DNA of 64,000 nucleotides from an uncultured Ruminococcus sp. (GCA_902780505.1 CACZFN010000010.1:62001-126000), one strand, 5' to 3'. Shown: positions 52,079 to 60,337, numbered from the stretch's first letter. A program made the numbers and translations. Notes: generated by a model not told the origin, from the letters alone.

Positions 52079-54331
52079 TTGGCAGGTTCAAATCAGGAAT
52101 GGTTGAAGGAATTCAAAAGCTTTGTAAAGGAATTCAATGATGATGAGCTTTTTGCTTCGCTCGATTCACTTCTTCGTTCAAGCAGGAATAATTTTGCCTT
52201 TAACAAAAAGATAATGGAAAAGGCAATAGATATATCGTGGGTAGAGGCTATTGAAAACGGGCTTTACCACGTTGATAATGTTATAAGAAACCCGAGGCGT
52301 ACCATCGAGGACGTCGAGGAGGTAGTGCCGATAGCGCTTTCACGCAAGATAACGGTTGAAAGCGTAAAGCACCTTGCCCAGCATACAGACCTTATACAGA
52401 GCATTGACAAGAAAACCGGAAAGATAACACCTTCAAAGATACTTAATGTCCACAAGGAAGAAAGCTTGCAGACGTATGAAAACAAGTTTGTGAACACACT
52501 TGTTGACAGGCTGTATATATTTATAAACCGCAGATATGAAAAACTTGCTCAGGTAGCAAAGGATGAGGAAGTTCTCACTTTAGGCTACGATACCGACATT
52601 GATGACGGTATGGGCGGGAAGATGAAGATAAACATAAATATCGAAACTATCGACAGCCTTGACACTGTCAACGAAAGCGGACTTACGATATGGCAGAGGG
52701 TGGAAAAGCTCAAAAAAGTAATAGAGGGCTATAAAGGCTCTGAACTTTGCATGACGCTTGGAAACACATTTATCAGGCCGCCTGTTATGCGTACAAACGC
52801 TATAATGAAAAACGTTGACCTCAAAGCCTGCCTGACGTTATGGCAGTATATAGAAAGCTATGATAAAGTCGGGTACGAGATAAACGTCGAAAACACAGCG
52901 GTAAAGCCTGACATCAGGTATGTTGATGATTTCTATAAGCTTGTTGTGCTGAGCCTTCTGCTTTTCCGTTCTTATAATTCGGACGGCGGCAATAAGAAGC
53001 TTGAAGAAATGAAGACCGTCAAGCAGAGATCGCTCATGCCGAGGTTCTTAAAGCACTTTGACAAAGAGCTTGCAAGCTCATATGATGTGCAGACTGATGC
53101 GGCGGCAGGGTATTTAGCGGCTGACAGCGACTTAAAGCTTATAAAGAAAATGCCGGAGGATGTCAGCGGCGTTATTGATCAGGTAGCGAAAGTAATAAAT
53201 ATAGAGCGCAATTATATGCGTGAACAGGAAAGGATAAGGCTTGAACAGCTGAAGGCCGAGGAGGAAGCAGAGCGCAGACGGCAGGAAGAAATTGCAAGGC
53301 AGGAAGAACTGCGCAGGATAGAGGAAGCAAAGGAAGCCGAGCGAGAGCGTATCAGGCAGCAGCAGCAGGAAGAAGAAAGACAGCTGCGTGAAATGCTTGA
53401 GCAGAAGCGGCGTGAGCAGGAAGCCGAAGAACGGGAGCGCGAACGGCTTGAACAGGTACGCCTTGCGAAACTTGAAGAAGAAAGAAAGCGCAGGGAAGAA
53501 GAACGCATAAAGCGCGAAAAGGAAGAAGCCGAAGCTGCCGAACGCGAGAGGATAAAACAGGAGAAGCTTCAGGTAATGACCGAACTCGGCGAAGCGGAAG
53601 GCATAGATGCCGAGGATATAGAGGATTCTGCACAGGCGGCGGAGGAGGCCGAGGAACAGAAGGCATACGAGGAAGTGACCGAGGCCGAGATAGAAGAAGT
53701 AAAGAACGAAATAGAGGAAGCTGTCGAGGAGGGCGAAGCGCCGCCTGAGGAGGAAGAAGATCCGAGGGCGATCGTTGCGAGAATGAAGCTCGAACAGCAG
53801 AAAAAGGAGAAAGAGCGTGCCGAACGAGAGCGCGCCGAGCGCCTTAAAGCTGACAGGCAGCGCTTTGAAAGCAAGCCTTTCAGGGAGATATACAAGGAGT
53901 ATTCAAAGAACCCGATCTACGCGATACCGAGGTTTATCCGGTTTATACTCGCGTTTGTATTCGGGCTTATACCCGAAGATACTGACAACCCCGATCTGAA
54001 AGCCAGGCTTGCCAAGAGAAAGGCAGATGCCGAGGCAAAAGAGATCGCCGAGCAGAAGCGTATCGAAATGGAAGGCTACTACAAAAAGTATGCACAGACT
54101 TTCAAATACCGCTTTATGCGTAAGATAGGCGATATCAAGTTCAAGCGTAAGAAGCGCAAGGAACTTAAAAACAAGCCGAGGCCGCCGTATACCCCGCCTG
54201 TACGCACACCTGAGCAGCAGCGTGAGATAGATCAGATGATGAAGAAGCTTTATAAGCAGTATCACGTAACGGTCTTTGAGAAATTCAGGCGTTGGCTTGA
54301 GGATTTCAGGTTCAGGCACCGGAGGAAATAG
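52079..54331 (+). CDS. DUF2357-like protein with long charged coiled coil
   Basis: The 750-residue protein starts at TTG 52079, after GGGGAGGTGA. Residues 1-370 are globular and contain LQTYENKFVNTLVDRLYIFI, the segment typical of DUF2357 proteins that accompany McrB-like ATPases. Residues about 375-530 form a very Glu/Arg/Gln-rich coiled coil. An acidic linker follows (EEGEAPPEEEEDP), then a helix with a hydrophobic run (FIRFILAFVFGLIPE) and a strongly basic C terminus. I see no nuclease motif (PD-(D/E)xK) in the globular part. It is likely the partner of the AAA+ protein. Function is unknown. Confidence 0.7.
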   Translation: MAGSNQEWLKEFKSFVKEFNDDELFASLDSLLRSSRNNFAFNKKIMEKAIDISWVEAIENGLYHVDNVIRNPRRTIEDVEEVVPIALSRKITVESVKHLAQHTDLIQSIDKKTGKITPSKILNVHKEESLQTYENKFVNTLVDRLYIFINRRYEKLAQVAKDEEVLTLGYDTDIDDGMGGKMKININIETIDSLDTVNESGLTIWQRVEKLKKVIEGYKGSELCMTLGNTFIRPPVMRTNAIMKNVDLKACLTLWQYIESYDKVGYEINVENTAVKPDIRYVDDFYKLVVLSLLLFRSYNSDGGNKKLEEMKTVKQRSLMPRFLKHFDKELASSYDVQTDAAAGYLAADSDLKLIKKMPEDVSGVIDQVAKVINIERNYMREQERIRLEQLKAEEEAERRRQEEIARQEELRRIEEAKEAERERIRQQQQEEERQLREMLEQKRREQEAEERERERLEQVRLAKLEEERKRREEERIKREKEEAEAAERERIKQEKLQVMTELGEAEGIDAEDIEDSAQAAEEAEEQKAYEEVTEAEIEEVKNEIEEAVEEGEAPPEEEEDPRAIVARMKLEQQKKEKERAERERAERLKADRQRFESKPFREIYKEYSKNPIYAIPRFIRFILAFVFGLIPEDTDNPDLKARLAKRKADAEAKEIAEQKRIEMEGYYKKYAQTFKYRFMRKIGDIKFKRKKRKELKNKPRPPYTPPVRTPEQQREIDQMMKKLYKQYHVTVFEKFRRWLEDFRFRHRRK

Positions 54332-54333
54332 CT

Positions 54334-55050
54334 TTGGCAGAGCAGAAAACATCACAGCCCGAAAGCAAAAAGGGCAGGTTAATAAGGATAACTGATATAG
54401 CACTTACTGTCCTTATTTTGGTACTCGTGGTACTTGTGGCATATATTATGATAAATGCTTCAAGGGGCAGGGCAGTAAGTGTTTTCGGCAAAAGTATACT
54501 GAGTGTGGTCACGGGGAGTATGGAACCGTCTATCCACGAGGGAGATTATATAATCGTTGAAAAGGCTGATGCCGATGACCTTAAAAAAAATGATATCATA
54601 TCATTTTATTCAAGAGATGAAGATATCAGGGGCAGGCTTGTAACACACAGGATAATCGAGCGATACGGCGACGGCACATTCCTGACGAAGGGTGATGCCA
54701 ATGAAACAGCCGATACAGAGCGTGTCAGGCCTGAGGATATTGTAGGAAAATACACGGGCAGGGCAAGGCTTTTTGAACTGATAGGTTCGTTTGCAGACTT
54801 TAAGAAGCTTATAATGATATTTGTTATCATTCCGATGGCACTGGTAAGTTTGTATGAAGTAAAAACGCTTGCAAAGCTGTTTGTGCAGAGCAGGCAGGAT
54901 GATAAGCTTTCACAGCAGGAAATGCGTGAACAGCTTATCAGGAAAGAAATAGAAAAGCACAAGGAGCTTCTTCGCCGTGAAGAAGAAAGCTCACAGAAAA
55001 CTGACAAAGAGGTGAAGGACTGTGAACCAGGAAGGGATAATGAAACGTAG
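54334..55050 (+). CDS. SipW-type signal peptidase I (second copy)
   Basis: The 238-residue protein starts at TTG 54334, with GGAGGA 7 nt before. It has an N-terminal membrane helix (ALTVLILVLVVLVAYIMI), catalytic Ser62 in VVTGSMEPSI, His105 in LVTHRIIE and Asp121 in LTKGDAN. A second membrane helix and a long charged coiled-coil tail follow. Like the first copy it is of the Ser-His ER type. Two non-identical SipW-type enzymes in one operon suggest two substrate classes or two cleavage steps. Confidence 0.9.
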   Translation: MAEQKTSQPESKKGRLIRITDIALTVLILVLVVLVAYIMINASRGRAVSVFGKSILSVVTGSMEPSIHEGDYIIVEKADADDLKKNDIISFYSRDEDIRGRLVTHRIIERYGDGTFLTKGDANETADTERVRPEDIVGKYTGRARLFELIGSFADFKKLIMIFVIIPMALVSLYEVKTLAKLFVQSRQDDKLSQQEMREQLIRKEIEKHKELLRREEESSQKTDKEVKDCEPGRDNET

Positions 55051-55474
55051 AATGGTGACAGCCATTGTACTTTGTATCATAGCAATGATAGCCTGCCTTG
55101 TATTCATAGGGCTTTATATCGATGAGTCAAACCGCGTGCAGGAAACGTTTCGTTCGCAGTATTACACAAGTTTGCAGCACGTATCTGATGATGTTACCTC
55201 CTACCTTGAAAGTGAGGGCGACAGGGATATGCGATATACAAGGCTTGTGAGCGATATGAACACAGCAAGTTCTTACGCATTCCTGATAGACAATTTTACG
55301 GATAAGCAGATAATAGTAAACGAGCTTGCCACCTGTCTTCTAAAATACCCCGAGCAGATGACGGGAAAGCTTGAAGATGTAAAAAAAGCCGCCGACGATA
55401 TGGCAGCAGGGCTTGACAAGGGGTATGATGAAGCCAGGGAAATAGTTGAGTCTATAAACAAAAAGGGTAATTAA
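55040..55474 (+). CDS. Membrane-anchored small protein, unknown function
   Basis: From the ATG at 55040, behind AGGAAGGG, the 144-residue protein has one N-terminal membrane helix (TAIVLCIIAMIACLVFIGLY) and a helical exterior of about 115 residues rich in Asp, Glu and Ser. GTG at 55022 is an alternative start. It overlaps the second signal peptidase gene by 11 nt, so it is made with it. No family is recognised. Confidence 0.65.
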   Translation: MKRRMVTAIVLCIIAMIACLVFIGLYIDESNRVQETFRSQYYTSLQHVSDDVTSYLESEGDRDMRYTRLVSDMNTASSYAFLIDNFTDKQIIVNELATCLLKYPEQMTGKLEDVKKAADDMAAGLDKGYDEAREIVESINKKGN

Positions 55475-55497
55475 TTAAGCAAGGGTGATGATAGATT

Positions 55498-55725
55498 ATG
55501 AGTGAAAAAAGCAAGCTTAAAAAGGAAATCAAGATATGCCAGCAGACTATAGAAGAAATAGAGCGCAAGCGTTCAAGGTCACAGTCGGCACTTGTTCAGG
55601 CGGTGCTTTTGCAGGAAACGCCTAACGAAAACGACGTTGAGTGGTTCAACAAGTATACAGGCGAGATAACCGCCTGCCGTAACCATATGATAGAGCTGCA
55701 AAAGAAGCTCAACTCCCTCAAATAA
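55498..55725 (+). CDS. Small coiled-coil protein
   Basis: The 75-residue product is mostly helical and charged (KLKKEIKICQQTIEEIERKR and HMIELQKKLN), probably an antiparallel coiled-coil hairpin in the cytoplasm. Its stop overlaps the next start (TAATG). It is likely an accessory of the operon; nothing more can be said. Confidence 0.6.
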   Translation: MSEKSKLKKEIKICQQTIEEIERKRSRSQSALVQAVLLQETPNENDVEWFNKYTGEITACRNHMIELQKKLNSLK

Positions 55726-56105
55726 TGGACAGGGCACAGACAGCAGTAGCTTTGAAGCATGGCGGCTGCAACTGCGCGCAGGCAGTGCTTTTAAGCTTTA
55801 AGGACAAAACAGACCTTGACGAAATGACTCTAAAGAAGCTTGGCGCGGGTTTTGGCGTTGGCATGGGCTGCCTGAACTCGACCTGCGGGGCTTTATGTGC
55901 GGCACAGATGCTTCAGGGGCTTATGAAATATAAAGGCACACCGATCATGGCGGATGCAAAAATGCTGAACAAAAGCTTTTCAGAGCTTTGCGGCGCTGTA
56001 GAATGTGCAGACCTTAAAGGTGTAAAAACGGGCAGGGTACTGTGCGAATGTGATGACTGTGTTGCAAACGCAGTAAGACTTCTTGAAAGCATGACAGGTG
56101 GTTGA
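55725..56105 (+). CDS. C_GCAxxG_C_C family redox-type protein
   Basis: The 126-residue protein has the spaced cysteines that name this family: HGGCNCAQAVL, the GMGCLNSTCGALCAAQ segment, then FSELCGAVEC and CECDDC. The family (PF09719-like) is widespread in anaerobes, sometimes fused to or beside redox enzymes, and is presumed to bind metal or carry a redox disulfide. It is coupled to the upstream coiled-coil gene. Whether it belongs functionally to the SipW/AAA operon is unclear. Confidence 0.85.
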   Translation: MDRAQTAVALKHGGCNCAQAVLLSFKDKTDLDEMTLKKLGAGFGVGMGCLNSTCGALCAAQMLQGLMKYKGTPIMADAKMLNKSFSELCGAVECADLKGVKTGRVLCECDDCVANAVRLLESMTGG

Positions 56106-56106
56106 T

Positions 56107-56784
56107 ATGGCAGGAATACTTGATTATCTTGGATTTGAATACAAAATGATACCCGACGATACTGATGCAAACGGGCTTATGGAGTTGTTTGCAGGTGAGT
56201 GTGAGCGCGGCAGGAAAGAAGGCTTTACGCCCGTTATAATACCGCTTGAAGACAATTTAGACGAGTATTTAGAGGATATGGACGATGATGTGTCAGGGCA
56301 CTTTGAACAACGCGGTGCCGCAGGATTTTTTTCTCAGAGAGAGCATGAATACGAAGACGACATTGACGAACTTATGTCAGATGTTACAACAGGTGATGCA
56401 AGCAACACGCTTGTTTCTGTATTTGACTATGAAAGCGGAGAGATAGGGGAAAGTGCGATAGTGTATCTGCCGACAGACAAGCCGTGGGAGGCTGCCGTTT
56501 TAGTGCCGTTCGGCGGCTGGAACGAATGCCCCGAACCCGAGGACATGGCGGCGGTTTTAAAACACTGGTTTGAAATATACGGCGCTGTACCCGCTGCGAT
56601 AACACATGACACTTTAGAGATGGTCGTACCGGATGCCATTGAGAGGAAAAAGGCGCTTGCGCTTGCGCGGGAACACTATCTGTTCTGTCCTGACAGGGTG
56701 ACACAGTGCACACGTACAGGAAAACTCGGCGAGCTTGCGGGAGATCTTAGCGTGTCGAAAGTGTGGTATTTCTGGTGGGATTAG
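56107..56784 (+). CDS. DUF4253 domain protein
   Basis: The 225-residue protein has the DUF4253 core VLVPFGGWNECPEPEDMAAV and HWFEIYGAVPAAITHDTLEM near the C terminus, with an acidic N-terminal half. The family is of unknown function and is often found near immunity or toxin-like loci. The ATG at 56107 is taken; a GTG 9 bp earlier is possible. It is the last gene before a hairpin. Confidence 0.8.
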   Translation: MAGILDYLGFEYKMIPDDTDANGLMELFAGECERGRKEGFTPVIIPLEDNLDEYLEDMDDDVSGHFEQRGAAGFFSQREHEYEDDIDELMSDVTTGDASNTLVSVFDYESGEIGESAIVYLPTDKPWEAAVLVPFGGWNECPEPEDMAAVLKHWFEIYGAVPAAITHDTLEMVVPDAIERKKALALAREHYLFCPDRVTQCTRTGKLGELAGDLSVSKVWYFWWD

Positions 56785-56812
56785 CTAAAAACCTCCTTTG
56801 TCGGTTTTTGGC
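56784..56812 (+). terminator. Terminator after the DUF4253 gene
   Basis: GCTAAAAACC (56784-56793) pairs with GGTTTTTGGC (56803-56812), overlapping the stop codon. Confidence 0.7.
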
Positions 56813-56815
56813 TAT

Positions 56816-56872
56816 CGAGTTTATCTTCGACGACAATGTCGTCGATTTTGCTGCGCAAAACCGATAAACTCG
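56816..56872. repeat. Nested inverted repeat before metY
   Basis: CGAGTTTATC (56816-56825) is mirrored by GATAAACTCG (56863-56872), with an inner hairpin CGACGACA/TGTCGTCG (56828-56844). The 240-bp gap 56785-57024 otherwise shows repeated fragments of GTCGATTTTGC and no gene. No SAM riboswitch or T-box was recognised. Confidence 0.45.
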
Positions 56873-57024
56873 GGGGACTCTTACGGAATTGCTGTCGATT
56901 TTGCCGTGAAAAACCGGTAAACTTGGGGAGGCTGCTCTTGCGGCAATGCCGTTGGAACTGCTTTCCTTTATATTGATTTGTAAATAGTGCATTGAAACAA
57001 TGCATTGAAAAGGAGTAATAAATT

Positions 57025-58299
57025 ATGAACAAGATCGAAACCAAATGTATTCAGGAGGGCTGGAAGCCCGGACAGGGAGAACCGAGGCAGCTGCCTATTT
57101 ATCAGTCAACAACTTTTAAGTATAATACCAGTGACGATATGGGCAAGCTGTTTGATCTGGAGGCTGAAGGCTATTTCTATACCCGTTTACAGAACCCGAC
57201 AAATGATGCAGTAGCTAACAAGATATGTGCACTTGAAGGCGGTGTTGCTGCAATGCTGACATCTTCCGGGCAGGCTGCTAATTTCTTTGCGGTATTCAAC
57301 ATCTGCGAGGCGGGCGATCATTTTATCGCATCATCATCTATTTACGGCGGCACATTCAATCTTTTCGGTACTACTATGAAGAAAATGGGGATAGAGTGTT
57401 CTTTCTTTGATCCTAAGATGTCTGATGACGAGATCAAGGCACTTATCAAGCCGAACACAAAGGCTGTTTTCGGTGAAACTATCACAAACCCGACTTGCGA
57501 TGTATTTGATATAGAACGCTTTGCGAAGATCGCCCACGAAGCGGGTGTTCCGCTTATAGTAGACAACACCTTTGCTACACCTATCAACTGCCGGCCGATA
57601 GAGTGGGGCGCTGACATAGTGACACATTCCACGACCAAGTATATGGACGGTCACGCAGTCGGAGTAGGCGGTGCTATCGTTGACAGCGGTAATTTTGACT
57701 GGGACGCACACGCTGACAGATACCCTATGCTTACGCAGCCTGACGAGAGTTATCACGGAATAGTTTACACAAAGAAGTTCGGCAAAGGCGCATACATAAC
57801 AAAGGCGACATCACAGCTTATGCGTGACTTTGGCGCTATACAGTCACCGCAGAATGCATTCTACCTTAATTTAGGGCTTGAATCACTTATGGTAAGAATG
57901 CCGCGCCACTGTGAGAATGCGCTGAAGATCGCAAAGTTCCTTGAAGCAAATGACAAGGTCGCTTGGATAAAGTACCCTGACCTTGAATCTGATCCGAACA
58001 ATGCGCTTGCAAAGAAGTATCTTCCGAACGGAAGCTGCGGCGTAATGTGCTTCGGCATAAAAGGCGGCAGGGAAGAAAGCATCAAGTTTATGGACAGTCT
58101 TAAACTTATAACGATAGTTACCCATGTAGCTGACAGCAAGACTTGTCTTTTGCACCCTGCAAGCCACACTCACAGGCAGATGTCTGATGAACAGCTTCTT
58201 GAAGCGGGCATTGCACCTGACCTGATAAGGCTTTCAGTCGGCCTTGAAAACGCTGATGATCTTATAGAGGATATCAGTCAGGCACTTGAAAAGGTATAA
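57025..58299 (+). CDS. metY: O-acetylhomoserine aminocarboxypropyltransferase / sulfhydrylase
   Basis: MetY makes homocysteine from O-acetylhomoserine and sulfide with PLP. The 424-residue protein has YFYTRLQNPTNDAVANKICALEGG, the Asp-containing VDNTFATPINCRPIEWGADI and the PLP lysine in HSTTKYMDGHAVGVGG. Length (about 425) and the WGADI-HSTTKY spacing fit MetY rather than the shorter MetB/MetC enzymes (about 380). Related methionine gamma-lyases cannot be fully excluded. It is a single-gene unit with a GGAG site and terminator. Confidence 0.9.
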   Translation: MNKIETKCIQEGWKPGQGEPRQLPIYQSTTFKYNTSDDMGKLFDLEAEGYFYTRLQNPTNDAVANKICALEGGVAAMLTSSGQAANFFAVFNICEAGDHFIASSSIYGGTFNLFGTTMKKMGIECSFFDPKMSDDEIKALIKPNTKAVFGETITNPTCDVFDIERFAKIAHEAGVPLIVDNTFATPINCRPIEWGADIVTHSTTKYMDGHAVGVGGAIVDSGNFDWDAHADRYPMLTQPDESYHGIVYTKKFGKGAYITKATSQLMRDFGAIQSPQNAFYLNLGLESLMVRMPRHCENALKIAKFLEANDKVAWIKYPDLESDPNNALAKKYLPNGSCGVMCFGIKGGREESIKFMDSLKLITIVTHVADSKTCLLHPASHTHRQMSDEQLLEAGIAPDLIRLSVGLENADDLIEDISQALEKV

Positions 58300-58307
58300 G
58301 TAAGATA

Positions 58308-58349
58308 AAAACCCGCCGCTGTGGTGTTTACCATTGCGGCGGGGTTTTT
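58308..58349 (+). terminator. Terminator after metY
   Basis: AAACCCGCCGC near 58309-58319 pairs with GCGGCGGGGTTTTT (58336-58349). It ends exactly where the MITE begins. Confidence 0.85.
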
Positions 58350-58516
58350 ATAGGCAACACCGCACGACTATTGTACGTCAGAAACGCAGACAGATTTTTC
58401 GTCAGAGTGACTAAAAACGACACAGGCTTACTAACGTAAGTCAAGGAGTTTTTGGTTACTATGACGGAAAATATGCAAGTTTATGACGTGGCGGTAGTCG
58501 TGCGGTGTTGCCTATA
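58349..58516. repeat. Foldback MITE-like element, family B copy 2
   Basis: This 168-bp element is bounded by TATAGGCAACACCGCACGAC and its inverse, and is inverted relative to the copy at 44322. Outside the shared GGCAAC...GTTGCC ends the flanks are TATA on both sides here and TTAA on both sides in copy 1, as expected for a 4-bp target duplication. Its right end supplies the stop codon of ung. Confidence 0.85.
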
Positions 58517-59186
58517 TATTGTGTATCTGCCAGTTTATCGGTGTTATTCCGTTTGAAGACAGGAAATTATTCACGCCCGAAAAATGCCTGCACCCGAAGA
58601 ACCCGTTATAAGCCGAAAGCGGGGAGGGGTGTGCGGCTGTAAAGACGGCGTGTACTGGATTAGTTATCAGCGGGAGTTTGGCTTTTGCGTTGCCGCCCCA
58701 TAGTATAAAAGCTGTGGGGACATTCCTTGCGTTTAGCTTTCTGATTATTTCGTCAGTTAGTATTTCCCAGCCCTTGCCCTTATGGCTGTTGGCGGCACCC
58801 TCACGCACTGTCAGAACAGTGTTTAACAGCAGAACACCCTGTTTAGCCCAGTCGGTAAGCTCACCGTTATTTGGAACAGGCAGGCCAAGGTCGGAATTAA
58901 GTTCCTTGAAAATATTTTTAAGGCTCGGAGGCGGTTCAACACCCGCCCTGACGGAAAAGCAAAGCCCATGTGCCTGTCCCTCGCCGTGATAAGGATCCTG
59001 CCCGAGGATAACGGCTTTTACACTGTTATAATCTGTATATTTAAGCGAATTGAATATATCATACATATCAGGGTAAATACGCCGTGTTCTGTATTCGTTC
59101 TTTAAAAACTCACGAAGTTTTAAATAGTAATCCTTTTTGAACTCGTCGGCTAAAACCTCGTCCCAGCTGTTGCCTATATGTACCAT
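58512..59186 (-). CDS. ung: Uracil-DNA glycosylase, family 1
   Basis: Ung removes uracil from DNA. The 224-residue protein has the water-activating motif AVILGQDPYHGEGQAHG, the leucine-loop motif HPSPLSAYNGFFGCRHF and the segment GVLLLNTVLTVREG. The ATG at 59186 overlaps the stop of a 38-residue membrane-protein gene (TAATG). The last codons and the TAG stop overlap the end of the family B repeat, so the native C terminus may have been changed by a few residues, but the catalytic core is whole. Confidence 0.95.
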   Translation of the reverse strand: MVHIGNSWDEVLADEFKKDYYLKLREFLKNEYRTRRIYPDMYDIFNSLKYTDYNSVKAVILGQDPYHGEGQAHGLCFSVRAGVEPPPSLKNIFKELNSDLGLPVPNNGELTDWAKQGVLLLNTVLTVREGAANSHKGKGWEILTDEIIRKLNARNVPTAFILWGGNAKAKLPLITNPVHAVFTAAHPSPLSAYNGFFGCRHFSGVNNFLSSNGITPINWQIHNI

Positions 59187-59302
59187 TATACTGCTACGCC
59201 TGCTATTGCTGATGCAACTATGCCCACAAGCATAAGTGCACAAAGTGCAATAACGATTATTCGCATGATAAGCGGCTTTTTATTGGGATCTTTATACTTC
59301 AT
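59186..59302 (-). CDS. 38-residue membrane protein coupled to ung
   Basis: A short gene of 39 codons has a strong site (AAAGGAG) before its ATG at 59302. It encodes a basic start (MKYKDPNKKPLIMR) and one membrane helix (IIVIALCALMLVGIVASAIA). Its stop overlaps the ung start by one base. The site, charge asymmetry and coupling all support translation. Function is unknown. Confidence 0.7.
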   Translation of the reverse strand: MKYKDPNKKPLIMRIIVIALCALMLVGIVASAIAGVAV

Positions 59303-59323
59303 ATTTCTTTCTCCTTTCGGGTA

Positions 59324-60337
59324 TCAAAGGCCGTTCGGGTTTTTCTGCGTGAAATTCCACCCGTCGCGGCACATATCATCAAGGTCATACTCGGCCTTCC
59401 AGCCGAAAAGTTCAAGTGCCTTCTTAGGCTCAGAATAGCACCATGCTATATCGCCTGCACGTCTTGGCATGATCTTATACGGCAGTTCCTTGCCGCAGGC
59501 GCGTTCAAATGCATGAAGAACATCAAGAACGCTTGAACCTTTGCCTGTGCCTAAGTTTACAGCTTCAACGCCCTTGTGTTCAATAACATACTTAACGGCG
59601 CAGATATGTCCCCTTGCAAGGTCAACTACGTGGATATAGTCACGCACACCTGTGCCGTCGGGGGTATCGTAATCGTCACCGAATACGCCTAAATACTCCC
59701 TTTTGCCGATAGCTACCTGCTGAATATACGGGAAAAGGTTATTGGGTATGCCGTTGGGATCTTCACCGATAAGGCCGCTTGAATGTGCGCCGATAGGGTT
59801 AAAGTAGCGGAGCAGTGCGACAGACCATTCATCATCTGCAACAGCAACATCTTTGAGTATCTGTTCGATCATTACCTTTGTATAGCCGTAAGGGTTTGTA
59901 GATGTATGTGTGGGCATAGTTTCAACATATGGCACAGGGTTATCCATACCGTAAACAGTAGCGGAGGAGGAGAAAACTATCCTCTTGCACCCGTGTGAGC
60001 GCATTGCTTCTATTAGTATAAGTGTGCCGGTAATATTGTTATGGTAGTATTCAACAGGCTTTGCAACGCTCTCGCCCACTGCTTTAAGTCCTGCAAAGTG
60101 AATGACCGCATCTATTTCGTTTTCACAAAATACCTTCTCAACGTCGTCTTTATTCAGGAGATCACCTTCATAGAAGGCAAAATCCTTACCTGTTATCTTT
60201 TTTATCCTGGCAAGTGCTTCAGGTTTTGAATTAGAAAAGTTATCAAACACTACTATTTCATATCCGTTTTCAAGAAGTTCAACGCAGGTGTGGCTTCCTA
60301 TAAAGCCTGCACCGCCTGTTACAAGTATCTTACCCAT
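59324..60337 (-). CDS. galE: UDP-glucose 4-epimerase
   Basis: GalE interconverts UDP-glucose and UDP-galactose. The 337-residue protein has the NAD-binding ILVTGGAGFIGSHTCVELL, the FSSSATVYG serine and the catalytic Tyr/Lys in NPYGYTKVMIEQIL, and the typical LRYFNPIGAHSSG. The ATG at 60337 follows AAAGGAAG; an upstream ATG overlaps that site. Its start overlaps the methyltransferase stop by 8 nt. Confidence 0.95.
   Translation of the reverse strand: MGKILVTGGAGFIGSHTCVELLENGYEIVVFDNFSNSKPEALARIKKITGKDFAFYEGDLLNKDDVEKVFCENEIDAVIHFAGLKAVGESVAKPVEYYHNNITGTLILIEAMRSHGCKRIVFSSSATVYGMDNPVPYVETMPTHTSTNPYGYTKVMIEQILKDVAVADDEWSVALLRYFNPIGAHSSGLIGEDPNGIPNNLFPYIQQVAIGKREYLGVFGDDYDTPDGTGVRDYIHVVDLARGHICAVKYVIEHKGVEAVNLGTGKGSSVLDVLHAFERACGKELPYKIMPRRAGDIAWCYSEPKKALELFGWKAEYDLDDMCRDGWNFTQKNPNGL

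Noticed and set aside
53212-53895. Long Ser/Arg-rich minus-strand frames opposite the coiled-coil gene
   Set aside because: They are mirror frames of the Glu/Arg-rich coiled coil and have neither ribosome binding sites nor sensible composition.
50459-54331. Classical McrBC restriction system
   Set aside because: The ATPase has a membrane anchor, the partner shows no nuclease motif, and the neighbours are signal peptidases, so a restriction role is not supported.
56785-57024. SAM riboswitch or T-box before metY
   Set aside because: None of the conserved cores was recognised; only inverted repeats were seen.
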